DNA of 64,000 nucleotides from assembly GCF_020297055.1 (NCBI RefSeq), contig NZ_JAIXCQ010000013.1:1-64000 (forward strand), given 5' to 3'. A program made the position numbers and the translations under genes. The DNA is from Isoptericola luteus. Its GTDB lineage: Bacteria; Actinomycetota; Actinomycetes; Actinomycetales; Cellulomonadaceae. Shown piece by piece: positions 20,844-30,040 of this stretch; position 1 is the stretch's first letter; each line of letters opens with the position of its first letter. Below the pieces are notes generated by a model. It had not been told where the DNA came from. It ran no database searches and was given only the letters and a program-made list of their open reading frames with translations.

Positions 20844-21398
20844 ATGATCGACGACGCGACCCCCGGCGGCGCCCCCGAGGGGGCCCCGATGCTCGACGAC
20901 GTCCAGCAGGCAGAGCGCATCACGCAGTTCTGGGACGTGGCGCGCCACAAGGCGGGCCGCACCAGCCACGGCGGGGCGGTGGGGGAGCGGTCGGAGAACA
21001 TCGTGCCGCCGCCCGCGTGGGCGTTCGGCGACTCGCCGGAGCTCGCCGACGGGCTCCTGGCGCTGGTGCTGGACGGCACGAAGACGGCCACGGCGTCGCT
21101 CGTCGTGGAGTACGAGGAGGCGAACGAGCCCGCGCCCGCCAAGGGCGACCTGTCGATCGTGCTCGACGGCGCGGGGGACCCGCGGCTCCTGATCCGGACG
21201 ACCCGCGTGGACACCGTGCCGTTCGACGAGGTCACGGAGGAGCACGCCTACCTCGAGGGCGAGGACGACCGCACGCTGGCGTCGTGGCGCACGGAGCACG
21301 AGCGGTACTGGCGTCGGGCGCTCGGCGGGCTCGGCCGGGAGTTCGACCCGTCCATGGCCGTGGTGTGCGAGCGGTTCAAGGTCCTCTACGGGGCGTGA
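20844..21398 (+). CDS. ASCH domain protein
   Basis: 184 residues with the ASCH fold (an RNA-binding, PUA-like domain): W in FWDVARHKAG, PPAWAFGDSPELADGLLALVLDGTKTATASL and the later GDLSIVLDGAGDPRLLIRTT strand. Some ASCH proteins hydrolyse N4-acetylcytidine or bind RNA; which applies here is unknown. The ATG at 20844 lies 7 bases after a CAGGAT hexamer that could be a -10 of a leaderless transcript or a weak AGGA site. Confidence 0.82.
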   Translation: MIDDATPGGAPEGAPMLDDVQQAERITQFWDVARHKAGRTSHGGAVGERSENIVPPPAWAFGDSPELADGLLALVLDGTKTATASLVVEYEEANEPAPAKGDLSIVLDGAGDPRLLIRTTRVDTVPFDEVTEEHAYLEGEDDRTLASWRTEHERYWRRALGGLGREFDPSMAVVCERFKVLYGA

Positions 21399-21463
21399 GG
21401 AACGTCGGGGCGACGACGAGCCGGTGCGAGATGATAGCGCCGCCTCGGCGCCTGTCCGACCAG

Positions 21464-21503
21464 TGAGACCAGAGTCTCATTGCCGCGCTCCGCGACCTAG
21501 GCT
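21464..21503 (+). promoter_or_regulatory. leuB promoter with LtbR-like operator
   Basis: A perfect inverted repeat TGAGAC-CAGA-GTCTCA (21464-21479) has its right half exactly at the -35 position, 18 bp before a -10 hexamer TAGGCT (21498-21503), which ends 6 bases before the leuB ATG. A protein on the repeat would block polymerase. The same TGAGACC half-site recurs before leuC (60764-60770). Confidence 0.65.
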
Positions 21504-21509
21504 CCCCTC

Positions 21510-22562
21510 ATGACGCGGAGCATCGACCTGGCAGTGGTGGCTGGCGACGGCATCGGCACCGAGGTGGTGGAGCAGGGGCTCGCCGTGCTCGAGGCCGCGG
21601 TAGCCGGGTCGGACGTCAAGGTCTCGACGACGGAGTTCGACCTGGGCGCACGCCGCTGGCACGCGACCGGCGAGACGCTCACCGACACCGACCTCGAGGC
21701 GATCAAGGGCCACGACGCGATCCTGCTCGGCGCGATCGGCGACCCCAGCGTCCCCTCCGGCGTGCTGGAGCGCGGCCTGCTCCTCAAGCTGCGCTTCGCG
21801 CTCGACCACTACGTCAACCTGCGCCCGGGCAAGCTCTACCCCGGCGTGACCAGCCCCCTGGCGGACCCGGGCGAGATCGACTTCGTCGTCGTGCGCGAGG
21901 GCACCGAGGGCCCGTACGTGGGCAACGGCGGCGCGCTGCGCACCGGTACCCCGCACGAGATCGCCACCGAGGTGTCGGTCAACACCGCGTTCGGCGTCGA
22001 GCGGGTGGTGCGCGACGCGTTCGCCCGCGCGCAGGAGCGGCCGCGCAAGCACCTCACGCTCGTGCACAAGCACAATGTCCTGGTGCACGCGGGCCACCTG
22101 TGGCGCCGCACGGTCGAGGCCGTGAACGCAGACTTCCCGGACGTGACGACCGACTACCTGCACGTCGACGCCGCCACCATCTTCCTGACGACGAACCCGT
22201 CGCGCTTCGACGTCATCGTCACGGACAACCTCTTCGGCGACATCCTCACGGACCAGGCCGCCGCGATCACGGGCGGCATCGGCCTCGCCGCGTCCGCGAA
22301 CATCAACCCGGACCGCACGGCGCCGTCGATGTTCGAGCCGGTGCACGGCTCCGCGCCGGACATCGCCGGCCAGGGCAAGGCCGACCCGACGGCGACCGTG
22401 CTGTCGGTCTCGCTGCTGCTCGACCACCTCGGCCTGAGCGACGCCGCGCAGCGCGTCGAGGCCGCGGTCGCCGCCGACCTCGTCGAGCGGTCCGCCGGGC
22501 ACGGCCGAGTACGCACGACGGCCGAGGTGGGGCGCGAGCTCGCTGCCCGCGTCGCCGGCTGA
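21510..22562 (+). CDS. leuB: 3-isopropylmalate dehydrogenase
   Basis: Oxidative decarboxylation of 3-isopropylmalate in leucine synthesis. 350 residues, the actinobacterial type. GDGIGTEV near the N-terminus, catalytic Lys/Asp region [14 protein letters not shown], metal-binding [20 protein letters not shown] and NAD-binding [20 protein letters not shown] are all present. No ribosome-binding site: the -10 is 6 bases before the ATG, so the mRNA is probably leaderless. Likely repressed through the operator on its -35. Confidence 0.95.
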   Translation: MTRSIDLAVVAGDGIGTEVVEQGLAVLEAAVAGSDVKVSTTEFDLGARRWHATGETLTDTDLEAIKGHDAILLGAIGDPSVPSGVLERGLLLKLRFALDHYVNLRPGKLYPGVTSPLADPGEIDFVVVREGTEGPYVGNGGALRTGTPHEIATEVSVNTAFGVERVVRDAFARAQERPRKHLTLVHKHNVLVHAGHLWRRTVEAVNADFPDVTTDYLHVDAATIFLTTNPSRFDVIVTDNLFGDILTDQAAAITGGIGLAASANINPDRTAPSMFEPVHGSAPDIAGQGKADPTATVLSVSLLLDHLGLSDAAQRVEAAVAADLVERSAGHGRVRTTAEVGRELAARVAG

Positions 22563-22722
22563 GCGTCCTCGACGCCGCCGCCTGCCCCTCCCGGCCGTCC
22601 TTCCCCCAGCCGCCCTGCATCTTCGGTCCAGGGTGATCGCTGCGGTCGGCACGGTACGTCCCCCACGGGGTGGCTTGTCGTGGAAAACTACAGGGATCAC
22701 CCAGGTGAAAGGCCCTGCGATC

Positions 22723-23865
22723 ATGACCACGACCTCCAGCACGACCGCGTCCAGCATCCTCCCGTCCGAGCTCGAGGACCTGGTCGCACTGTTCGACGTC
22801 CGAGGCACGGACGACCCCACCCCTGACGCGGACCGCGAGGCGGCGCTGCAGGCGCCCAAGTTCGGCACCGTGTTCTCGGACCACATGGCGCGCATCACGT
22901 GGCGCCAGGCCGACGGCTGGCTCGACCGCCGCATCGAGAAGTACGGTCCGCTCCAGCTCGACCCCGCGGCCGCGGTCCTGCACTACGCGCAGGAGATCTT
23001 CGAGGGGATGAAGGCCTACCGGCACGACGACGGGTCGGTGTGGACGTTCCGGCCGGAGGCCAACGCGGCCCGGTTCGCGCGCTCCGCGCACCGCCTGGCG
23101 CTGCCCGCGCTGTCGATCGACGACTTCGTCGGCTCCGTCGCCGCACTGGTGCGCACGGACGTCGACTGGGTGCCCTCGGGCGAGGACTCCAGCCTGTACC
23201 TGCGCCCGTTCATGTTCGCCTCCGAGACGTTCCTCGGGGTGCGTCCGGCGGCCGAGGTCGAGTACCTCGTCATCGCCTCGCCCGTCGGCCCGTACTTCGC
23301 GGGCGGGGTGCGGCCCGTGTCGATCTGGGTGGACGAGGACTACCACCGGTCCGGGCCCGGCGGCACCGGTGACGCCAAGTGCGGCGGCAACTACGCGGCG
23401 AGCCTCCTGCCGCAGCTGCTGGCCCAGGAGAAGGGCTGCGACCAGGTCTGCTTCCTCGACGCCACGACGAACACCCACCTCGAAGAGCTCGGCGGCATGA
23501 ACGTGTTCGTGGTGATGGCGGACGGTTCCGTGCACACCCCGGAGCTCACCGGCTCGATCCTGGAGGGCGTGACGCGCTCGTCGATCCTTCAGCTCGTGGG
23601 CGACCGCGGGCGGGACGTCGTGGAGCGCCGCATCCCGCTCGCGGAGATCGTGCAGGGCCTGGCGGACGGCACCGTGCGCGAGATCTTCGCATGCGGCACG
23701 GCGGCGGTCGTCACGCCCGTGGGCCGGTTGGCGGGCAGCACGTTCGACCACGCCGTGGCCGGGGGCGAGCCGGGCGAGCTGACCATGGACATCCGCCACG
23801 AGCTCACGGACGTCCAGTACGGGCGTGCGGCGGACCGGCACGGGTGGATGCGCCGCCTCGCGTGA
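22723..23865 (+). CDS. ilvE: Branched-chain amino acid aminotransferase
   Basis: PLP-dependent (fold IV) transaminase for the last step to Val, Leu and Ile. 380 residues. Typical segments: PKFGTVFSDHM, YAQEIFEGMKAYR, the PLP Lys region GDAKCGGNYAASLLPQ, and ACGTAAVVTPVG. The ATG at 22723 gives the family N-terminus; the preceding AAAGG is a weak site. The stop codon lies inside a 72-bp element that is repeated 90 bp downstream. Confidence 0.95.
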   Translation: MTTTSSTTASSILPSELEDLVALFDVRGTDDPTPDADREAALQAPKFGTVFSDHMARITWRQADGWLDRRIEKYGPLQLDPAAAVLHYAQEIFEGMKAYRHDDGSVWTFRPEANAARFARSAHRLALPALSIDDFVGSVAALVRTDVDWVPSGEDSSLYLRPFMFASETFLGVRPAAEVEYLVIASPVGPYFAGGVRPVSIWVDEDYHRSGPGGTGDAKCGGNYAASLLPQLLAQEKGCDQVCFLDATTNTHLEELGGMNVFVVMADGSVHTPELTGSILEGVTRSSILQLVGDRGRDVVERRIPLAEIVQGLADGTVREIFACGTAAVVTPVGRLAGSTFDHAVAGGEPGELTMDIRHELTDVQYGRAADRHGWMRRLA

Positions 23866-24061
23866 GCCGGAGGTGCAGCGCAGGGTGAGGGCCGAGGAAC
23901 GAGGCACTCGCCCGGAGCGGAACCGCAGGCTCGCGCGAGAATGAGGACCGCGTGAGCCGGAGGTGCAGCGCAGGGTGAGGGCCGAGGAACGAGGCACTCG
24001 CCCGGAGCGGAACCGCAGGCAGGCGAGCGGAGGTGTGGCGCAAGCAGGAGCGGAACCGTAG
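23859..24061 (+). repeat. Stop-codon-anchored direct repeat, locus 1 (after ilvE)
   Basis: Two identical 72-bp copies (23859-23930 and 23949-24020) at a 90-bp period, then a degenerate third copy with an internal deletion (about 24026-24061). Copy 1 contains the ilvE TGA; copy 2 carries the same TGA in the same frame, 90 bases later. The core GGAGGTGCAGCGCAGGGTG is shared, in the same orientation relative to the upstream gene, with the element at 43971-44124. Not a tRNA, IS or CRISPR repeat. Confidence 0.9.
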
Positions 24062-24140
24062 GTTCACGCGTGAGGGGCGCGGCATGCGCCGGAGCCGGCG
24101 TGCAATGTGGCGCGTCAGGAGACACCGTGTGAGAGGTCCG

Positions 24141-25283
24141 ATGCCTGTACCCATCAGCGACGACGAGCTGACCCGGACGACGCTGGCCCGCCAGGGCCTG
24201 CTCGCCCGGTCCGACGACGCCCTGGAGGACGTGGTCGGCCGGGTGGGAGGCCTGCAGGCGCAGCACGCGGACATGCCGTACGTCGCGCTGTGGTCGCGGC
24301 GCGCGGGCCAGACGATCGCGGACCTCGAGGCGGCGCTCACCCGCAGGTCCGTGGTCAAGGCGACGCTGATGCGCTCGACGCTGCACGTGGTGCCGAGCGA
24401 GCGGTGGCCGCTGCTGGACGCGGTGTCCGGGGAACAGCGGGCGGCGGCATGGCGGGCGAGCGCCCGCCGGGCCGGCGTCGACCTGGCGGAGCTCAACGCC
24501 GCGGTCCGTGCGTTCTGCGCCACGCCGCGTTCGGTGGACGAGATCGAGGAGCACGCGGCGTCGCTCTACCCGGGCACCGACGTCGTCGGCGCGATCCCGG
24601 GCGGGGTGAGCCGGGCATGGTGGCGGTTGGCGAGCGCGGCGGGCGGGCTCGTGCACGTGCCGCCGAGCGGCATGTGGGGCTCGCACGCCGCACCGCGGTA
24701 CCAGGACGGCACGGTGTGGCTCGCGGACCGGCTGCCGCTGCCGCTGCCGCAGCTCGCCCCGGACGAGGCGCGGTCGCTCGCGGTCGCGGGCTACCTGACG
24801 GCGTTCGGTCCGGCGTCGCTGGCCGACATCGCGCGGGGGCTCGGAATCCGGGGCGCGACGGCGATGAAGACCGCCCTCGGGGGGCTCGACCTGAGGACGT
24901 ACGAGGCCCGTGACGGGCGCGTCCTGTACGACCTCGCGGGCGGCGAGGTCGTGCCGGGCGACACGCCGACGCCGGTGCGGTTCCTGCCTCGGTGGGACCA
25001 GCTGCTCGTGGCGTTCGACGTGCGGGAGCGGGTGCTCGACGCCGAGCAGGCCGCGGCCGTGTACCGGCGCAACGCCGACGTGCTGCCCACGGTGCTGCTG
25101 GACGGCCGGGTCGCCGGCACGTGGGCGTCCGAACGCGACAAGGACGCGGCGACGCTGCGCATCACGACGTTCGTCGAGCCGTCCGCGGGGGCCCGGCAGG
25201 AGGCGGAGGCCGAGGGGCTGGCGCTGCTGCGCTACCTCGAGCCGGACGCCCCGCAGGTGTCCGTCACGTGGGTGGAGCCGTAG
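24141..25283 (+). CDS. Winged-helix DNA-binding domain protein (HTH_42/AlkX family)
   Basis: 380 residues of the YcaQ/HTH_42 family, seen in DNA glycosylase-like proteins acting on cross-links and in uncharacterised actinobacterial relatives. Typical segments: GRVGGLQAQHADMPYVALW, then TLMRSTLHVVPSERW and the C-terminal PVRFLPRWDQLLVAF. The start at 24141 has GAGAGG 5 bases upstream; the longer frame to 24033 runs through the repeat array and is rejected. Its 3' end overlaps the convergent membrane protein by 20 bases. Confidence 0.8.
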   Translation: MPVPISDDELTRTTLARQGLLARSDDALEDVVGRVGGLQAQHADMPYVALWSRRAGQTIADLEAALTRRSVVKATLMRSTLHVVPSERWPLLDAVSGEQRAAAWRASARRAGVDLAELNAAVRAFCATPRSVDEIEEHAASLYPGTDVVGAIPGGVSRAWWRLASAAGGLVHVPPSGMWGSHAAPRYQDGTVWLADRLPLPLPQLAPDEARSLAVAGYLTAFGPASLADIARGLGIRGATAMKTALGGLDLRTYEARDGRVLYDLAGGEVVPGDTPTPVRFLPRWDQLLVAFDVRERVLDAEQAAAVYRRNADVLPTVLLDGRVAGTWASERDKDAATLRITTFVEPSAGARQEAEAEGLALLRYLEPDAPQVSVTWVEP

Positions 25284-25845
25284 GGCGCACGAGCGTGCGT
25301 CCGAGCACGCCGCTGAGCATCGACGACGTGGCGAGCCCCAGGACGATCCACACGAGGGCGGTGACCACGGCCGGCACGGCGTCCGGGTTCCCCGTGAACG
25401 GGGTGACCGCGAGGATCACGGTCACGACGGCGACGAGCCAGCCGAAGAACATGCGGGGCCGCGGTGCCACCATCACGAGCACCTGCAGCACGACGGCGGC
25501 GAGCAGGCCGAAGAGGGCGCCGGTCATCGCCCAGGCCAGGCTCGACGACCCTCCGACCACGTCGAGGAGCCCCACGTCGAAGGCCTGGTCGAAGATCACG
25601 GAGGCCGCGAGGCCGATGAGCCCGCACACGACGACGGTCACGACGGCGCCGGCCCAGTACCGGCGGACGTCGAGGCCGAGCCGTTCGTCTGAGGCGGACG
25701 CAGGCAGGTCGCAGGCCTCCACGGGCTCGTCGGTGGGAACCGTCCCCGGTGGGGTGGTGGGCACGGGGGTCGGCCCGCCCGGAGGGAAGGACCGTGGGCG
25801 CGGCGAGGGGTCGTACGGCTCGCCGCCGTGCATGGATGCGTTCAT
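25264..25845 (-). CDS. Four-helix membrane protein of unknown function
   Basis: 193 residues: a proline-rich cytoplasmic N-terminus (about 1-60), then four hydrophobic segments (AGAVVTVVVCGLIGLAASV, AMTGALFGLLAAVVLQVLVM, FFGWLVAVVTVILAVTPF, AVVTALVWIVLGLATSSML). Resembles the DUF6069-type membrane proteins of actinobacteria, but I am not certain. AGGAGG lies 9 bases before the ATG. Divergent from cimA. Confidence 0.7.
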   Translation of the reverse strand: MNASMHGGEPYDPSPRPRSFPPGGPTPVPTTPPGTVPTDEPVEACDLPASASDERLGLDVRRYWAGAVVTVVVCGLIGLAASVIFDQAFDVGLLDVVGGSSSLAWAMTGALFGLLAAVVLQVLVMVAPRPRMFFGWLVAVVTVILAVTPFTGNPDAVPAVVTALVWIVLGLATSSMLSGVLGRTLVRPTAPPT

Positions 25846-26002
25846 CGGACGGACCTCCTGACGTCGTGACCGTCACTGCGATCACATCACAGCAGGTGAG
25901 GCGCTGCCTCGCGAGGCTCGCGGCGGGCGGCGAGCCCGGCTCGCCCGCCCGGCGGGCGGACGATGGTGACCGGCGTGGTGCGGGTGTGGCACCATGTGAG
26001 CC

Positions 26003-26044
26003 ATGACACGCCTCGCGCACCAGCGTCCGCTGATCATTGCGTAG
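26003..26044 (+). CDS. cimA leader peptide (13 residues)
   Basis: ATG frame reading MTRLAHQRPLIIA and stopping at TAG, with Leu-Ile-Ile just before the end. Isoleucine is the end product of the citramalate pathway that the following gene starts. One of the two Ile codons is ATT, rare here. A perfect 8-bp hairpin begins at the last base of the stop codon and a terminator follows, so this looks like ribosome-mediated attenuation. No Shine-Dalgarno; CACCAT 7 bases upstream is a weak -10. Confidence 0.68.
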   Translation: MTRLAHQRPLIIA

Positions 26045-26099
26045 CGCGTCCGGCCACCGCTGGACGCGCAGACCTTCCGTACCCCGGGGGGTCTTTTTT
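26020..26099 (+). promoter_or_regulatory. cimA transcription attenuator
   Basis: Terminator: 9-bp stem (26070-26078 with 26086-26094, two G-U pairs), 7-base loop, then a run of T's to 26099. Immediately upstream is a perfect 8-bp hairpin GCGCGTCC/GGACGCGC (26044-26051 with 26062-26069). Its right side can alternatively pair with CCAGCG inside the leader frame (26020-26025 with CGCTGG 26058-26063). The geometry resembles a pause/terminator system controlled by where the ribosome stands on the leader peptide. Confidence 0.7.
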
Positions 26100-26164
26100 C
26101 ATGACCAGAGCACGAAGCACCACGACGTCCCGCCCCCGGACGTCCCCGAGATGGGGAGCCCCGC

Positions 26165-27811
26165 ATGGCCACCGCCGGATTCCACGTGTACGACACCACC
26201 CTGCGTGACGGCGCGCAGCAGGAGGGGATGAACCTCTCCGTGGCGGACAAGCTCGCGATCGCGCCGCTGCTCGACGAGCTCGGCGTCGGCTTCATCGAGG
26301 GCGGCTGGCCGGGCGCGGTGCCCAAGGACACGGAGTTCTTCCGCCGGGCGGCCAAGGAGCTCGAGCTCAAGCACTCCGTCCTGGCGGCGTTCGGCGCGAC
26401 CCGCAGGGCCGGTGCCCGGGCGTGGGACGACCCGCAGGTCCGGGCCCTGGTGGACGCCGAGACCCCGGTGGTGACGCTCGTCGCCAAGTCGGACGTGCGT
26501 CACGTGGAGCGTGCGTTGCGGACCACGCCGGACGAGGGTCTCGCGATGATCGCGGACACCGTGGCGTTCCTGGTGGGCGAGGGGCGTCGTGTGGTCGTCG
26601 ACGCGGAGCACTTCTTCGACGGCTACCGGTACGACGCGGCGTTCACCCGCGCGGCGGTCGAGGCCGCATTCGGCGCGGGGGCCGAGGTCGTCACGCTGTG
26701 CGACACGAACGGCGGGATGCTGCCGCACTGGGTGACCGACGTCGTCGGCGAGCTGCGCGGGGCGCTGGCCCTGGAGCACGGCCGGGACGCGCCCGCGGGC
26801 GCCCCGATCCTCGGGATGCACGCGCACAACGACTCGGGCTGCGCCGTCGCGAACACCCTCGCCGCCGTCGAGGCGGGCTGCTGGCACGTCCAGGGCACGG
26901 TGAACGGCTACGGCGAGCGCACGGGCAACGTGGACCTCGTGACGGTCGTCGCGAACCTCGAGCTCAAGGACGGGCTGCGGACCCTCGCGGGCGACGGGCT
27001 CGCGGAGTCCACCCGCATCGCGCACGCCGTCGCCGAGATCACGAACATCTCCCCGTACGGGCGCCAGCCCTACGTCGGGGCGAGCGCGTTCGCGCACAAG
27101 GCGGGTCTGCACGCCAGCGCGATCAAGGTCGACCCGGACCTGTACCAGCACATCGACCCGACCGCGGTCGGCAACGACATGCGCATGCTCGTCTCCGACA
27201 TGGCGGGCCGGGCGTCGATCGAGCTCAAGGGCCGCGAGCTCGGCTTCGACCTGTCCGGCCAGGGCGAGCTGCTCTCGCGCGTCACCGCGCGGGTCAAGGA
27301 CGCCGAGGCGCAGGGCTACACGTACGACGCGGCCGACGCGTCGTTCGAGCTGCTGCTCCGCGAGGAGCTGGGGGAGCGGCCGGCGTTCTTCCGGGTGGAG
27401 AGCTGGCGCACCATCGTCGAGACGGTGGCCGGCGGCAGCGCGGACCGGCACGACGCCGAGGCCGTCGCGGAGGCGACCGTGAAGCTGCACGCGGGCGGGG
27501 AGCGGGTCGTGGCCACCGGGGAGGGCAACGGCCCGGTGAACGCTCTCGACCAGGCGCTGCGCCACGCGCTGACCCGGGTCTACCCGCAGATCGGGGGGTT
27601 CGAGCTCATCGACTTCAAGGTGCGCATCCTCGACGCGCAGCACGGCACGGACGCGACCACGCGGGTGCTCGTCGAGACGAGCGACGGGCAGGGGTCGTGG
27701 TCGACGGTCGGGGTGGGGCCGAACATCATCGAGGCGGCGTGGGAGTCGCTCATCGACGCGTACGTGTTCGGGCTGCTGCATGCCGGGGTCGAGCCGCAGA
27801 CCGCGGGGTGA
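26165..27811 (+). CDS. cimA: (R)-citramalate synthase
   Basis: Condenses pyruvate and acetyl-CoA to citramalate, a threonine-independent route to 2-oxobutyrate and isoleucine. 548 residues: HMGL-like TIM barrel (about 5-290) with YDTTLRDGAQQEG, the metal-binding HAHNDSGCAVANTLAAVEAG and NGYGERTGNVDL, then a C-terminal LeuA-type regulatory dimer domain (about 400-545). The SVADKLAIAPLLDELGVGFI start and length separate it from LeuA. The next steps can be run by LeuCD and LeuB, all encoded in this window. Controlled by its own attenuator. Confidence 0.92.
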   Translation: MATAGFHVYDTTLRDGAQQEGMNLSVADKLAIAPLLDELGVGFIEGGWPGAVPKDTEFFRRAAKELELKHSVLAAFGATRRAGARAWDDPQVRALVDAETPVVTLVAKSDVRHVERALRTTPDEGLAMIADTVAFLVGEGRRVVVDAEHFFDGYRYDAAFTRAAVEAAFGAGAEVVTLCDTNGGMLPHWVTDVVGELRGALALEHGRDAPAGAPILGMHAHNDSGCAVANTLAAVEAGCWHVQGTVNGYGERTGNVDLVTVVANLELKDGLRTLAGDGLAESTRIAHAVAEITNISPYGRQPYVGASAFAHKAGLHASAIKVDPDLYQHIDPTAVGNDMRMLVSDMAGRASIELKGRELGFDLSGQGELLSRVTARVKDAEAQGYTYDAADASFELLLREELGERPAFFRVESWRTIVETVAGGSADRHDAEAVAEATVKLHAGGERVVATGEGNGPVNALDQALRHALTRVYPQIGGFELIDFKVRILDAQHGTDATTRVLVETSDGQGSWSTVGVGPNIIEAAWESLIDAYVFGLLHAGVEPQTAG

Positions 27812-27857
27812 CTCCGGGAGCGGCCGGGTGCGGCCGGGTGCGGGGCCGGCGCGCGGC

Positions 27858-28733
27858 TCAGCGGCGCGGGAGCAGGCGGTGCGGCTGCACGGCGTCGTAC
27901 GTCGCCTTGAGCGCGGCGGCCGTCGCGTCGTAACGCTGCTGGGCGACCCGCACGAACAGGAAGTCGACGACCGCGAGCTGCGCGATGCGGCTGGACATGG
28001 CGCCGGAGCGGAACTGCGTCTCGCGCGCCGTCGTGGTCAGGACGATGTCGGCGAGCTCCGCCAGCGGTGACGCCGGGAAGTTGGTCACCGCGATCGTGGT
28101 GGCCCCGGCCTCCTTCGCGAGGCCCAGCGCCTGGTTCGACTCGACGGTGCGCCCCGTGTGGGACACGGCGACGGCCACGCATCCCGGCGTGAGCAGGGCG
28201 GCGGACGTGAGCTGGCCGTGCGGGTCCACGGGCGCGGTGCACACCAGGCCGATCCGGGACAGCTTCTGGGCGAGGTCCTGCGCGGTGAGGCCGCTGGACC
28301 CCACCCCGTAGACGTCGGTGCGGGGCGCCGCGGCGACCGCCTCGACGGCGCGCTCGAGGGCCTCGAGGTCGAGCATGCGGGCCGTCTCCTCGATGGTGCG
28401 CGCCTCGTGGAACGCGATCTTGGAGACGACGTCGGTGGTCGTGTCGGTCTGGTTGATCTCGCCCTCGGCGATCCCGGACCGCTCGAGCTCGAGCTCGAGC
28501 CGGCTCGTGGCCTGGGCCAGGTCGATCCGGAACTCGGGGTAGCCGGCGTACCCGACGGCACGGCAGAATCGCACCACCGTGGCCTGCGAGGTCTCGGCCC
28601 GCGCGGCCAGCTCGGTGATCGTGGCGCCGACGACGCCGGTGGCGTCGTCGAGCACGACCTGGGCGATGCGGGCCTCCGCGGGGCGCAAGGTCGGGAGCGC
28701 CTGGCGGAGCCGGACGAGCACGTCACCGTTCAC
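27858..28733 (-). CDS. RpiR/MurR family transcriptional regulator
   Basis: 291 residues: N-terminal RpiR helix-turn-helix (about 1-80, ITELAARAETSQATVVRFCRAVGY) and C-terminal SIS sugar-phosphate-binding domain (about 120-260, VYGVGSSGLTAQDLAQKL ... VAVSHTGRTVESNQALGLAK). Family members respond to phosphosugars; MurR relatives repress MurNAc-6-P genes. The operon with nagZ-like and murQ genes lies 1.5 kb downstream with one gene in between, so it is the obvious candidate regulator. GTG start. Confidence 0.87.
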   Translation of the reverse strand: MNGDVLVRLRQALPTLRPAEARIAQVVLDDATGVVGATITELAARAETSQATVVRFCRAVGYAGYPEFRIDLAQATSRLELELERSGIAEGEINQTDTTTDVVSKIAFHEARTIEETARMLDLEALERAVEAVAAAPRTDVYGVGSSGLTAQDLAQKLSRIGLVCTAPVDPHGQLTSAALLTPGCVAVAVSHTGRTVESNQALGLAKEAGATTIAVTNFPASPLAELADIVLTTTARETQFRSGAMSSRIAQLAVVDFLFVRVAQQRYDATAAALKATYDAVQPHRLLPRR

Positions 28734-28885
28734 GCGCCCAGTGTGACATTTGTTTTCGGATACCGGGGCATTTGCGGAGGAAATCTCACCCGCGACCGTC
28801 GTCCCTGCTCCCGGGCCTGCCGCCCGGTCGGCGTGTGACGAACGGTACTCCCGCAGCCGCGTCGAACCGCGGATACGGTGGTGCC

Positions 28886-29962
28886 GTGCATGGTGAGTAC
28901 AAGGTTCCCGGGGGAAAGCTCGTCGCGGTCGACCTCGAGGTGCGGGACGAGCAGCTGTCCGACGTCCGCCTCAGCGGGGACTTCTTCCTGGAGCCCGACG
29001 ACGCGCTCGGCGTCATCGACGCGGCGCTGACCGGGGTGCCGGCCGCCTCTGCCACCGGGGAGCTGGCGCGCGCGGTCTCCTCCGCGCTGCGTGCGGCGGA
29101 GACGTCCGGCGAGGTGGTCGGGCCCGTCGCGATGGTCGGGTTCGACGAGTGGGCCGTCGCCGTGGCGGTCCGCCGGGCGCTGGGCCTGGCCACGACGTGG
29201 GAGGACCACACCTTCGAGGTGCTGCGCCCGGGCCCGCTGTCGCCCGCGACGCTGGCGGCGCTCGACCAGGTGCTCACCGAGGAGCTGGCGGCGGGACGGC
29301 GCGGTCCCACGCTGCGGTTCTGGGACTGGAACGAGCGGGCCGTGTTCATCGGCTCCTTCCAGTCCCTCGCCAACGAGGTCGACCCGGCCGGGGTCCGCGA
29401 GCACGACGTGACCGTCGTGCGGCGGATCTCCGGGGGCGGGGCGATGTTCATGGAGGCGGGCAACTGCGTGACCTTCTCGCTCGTGGTGCCCGCCTCTCTC
29501 GTGGACGGCATGACCTTCGAGCAGTCCTACGCGTTCCTCGACCAGTGGGTGCTGGGCGCCCTGGCGGACGTGGGCGTCGAGGCGTACTTCTCGGGCCTCA
29601 ACGACGTGGCCTCGCCCGCAGGCAAGCTCGCCGGGTCGGCCCAGAAGCGGCTGGCCGGCGGCGCGGTGCTGCACCACATGACGATGGCCTACGACATCGA
29701 CAGCGCGAAGATGCTCGAGGTGCTGCGCATCGGGCGCGAGAAGCTGTCCGACAAGGGCACCCGGAGCGCCGCGAAGCGCGTCGACCCCTTGCGCTCGCAG
29801 ACGGGCCTGTCGCGCGAGCAGATCGTCGACGCGTTCGAGGCGCACTTCCGGGGCCTGCACTCCACCGTGGACTCCGAGCTGCGCCCCCAGGAGCTGGAGC
29901 GTGCCGCCGAGCTGGTGCGCACCAAGTTCGCCGACCCGGCGTGGATCAACCGGGTGCCCTGA
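28886..29962 (+). CDS. Lipoate-protein ligase A family protein
   Basis: 358 residues. The small accessory domain normally found at the LplA C-terminus is at the N-terminus here (about 1-90, EYKVPGGKLVAVDLEVRDEQ, then LSGDFFLEPDDAL); the biotin/lipoate ligase catalytic domain follows (about 120-350: WDWNERAVFIGSFQS, VVRRISGGGAMFMEAGN, KLAGSAQKRLAGGAVLHH). The RRxSGGGxxFH-type motif has Met-Phe-Met in place of the usual Val-Phe-His. Either lipoylates acyl carriers or is an octanoyl transferase. GTG at 28886, TACGGT 6 bases upstream, no ribosome-binding site. Confidence 0.86.
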   Translation: MHGEYKVPGGKLVAVDLEVRDEQLSDVRLSGDFFLEPDDALGVIDAALTGVPAASATGELARAVSSALRAAETSGEVVGPVAMVGFDEWAVAVAVRRALGLATTWEDHTFEVLRPGPLSPATLAALDQVLTEELAAGRRGPTLRFWDWNERAVFIGSFQSLANEVDPAGVREHDVTVVRRISGGGAMFMEAGNCVTFSLVVPASLVDGMTFEQSYAFLDQWVLGALADVGVEAYFSGLNDVASPAGKLAGSAQKRLAGGAVLHHMTMAYDIDSAKMLEVLRIGREKLSDKGTRSAAKRVDPLRSQTGLSREQIVDAFEAHFRGLHSTVDSELRPQELERAAELVRTKFADPAWINRVP

Positions 29963-30040
29963 CCGGCCGATCCCGTCGCTCCTGCAGGCCGCCTGCCCGC
30001 GGCCCGCCCGCGTCCGACCCGGCCGCTCGCAGGTCACCGT

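Noticed and set aside
24033-24140. N-terminal extension of the winged-helix protein
   Set aside because: It reads through the third decayed repeat copy, is Arg-rich and lacks a ribosome-binding site; the start at 24141 has one.
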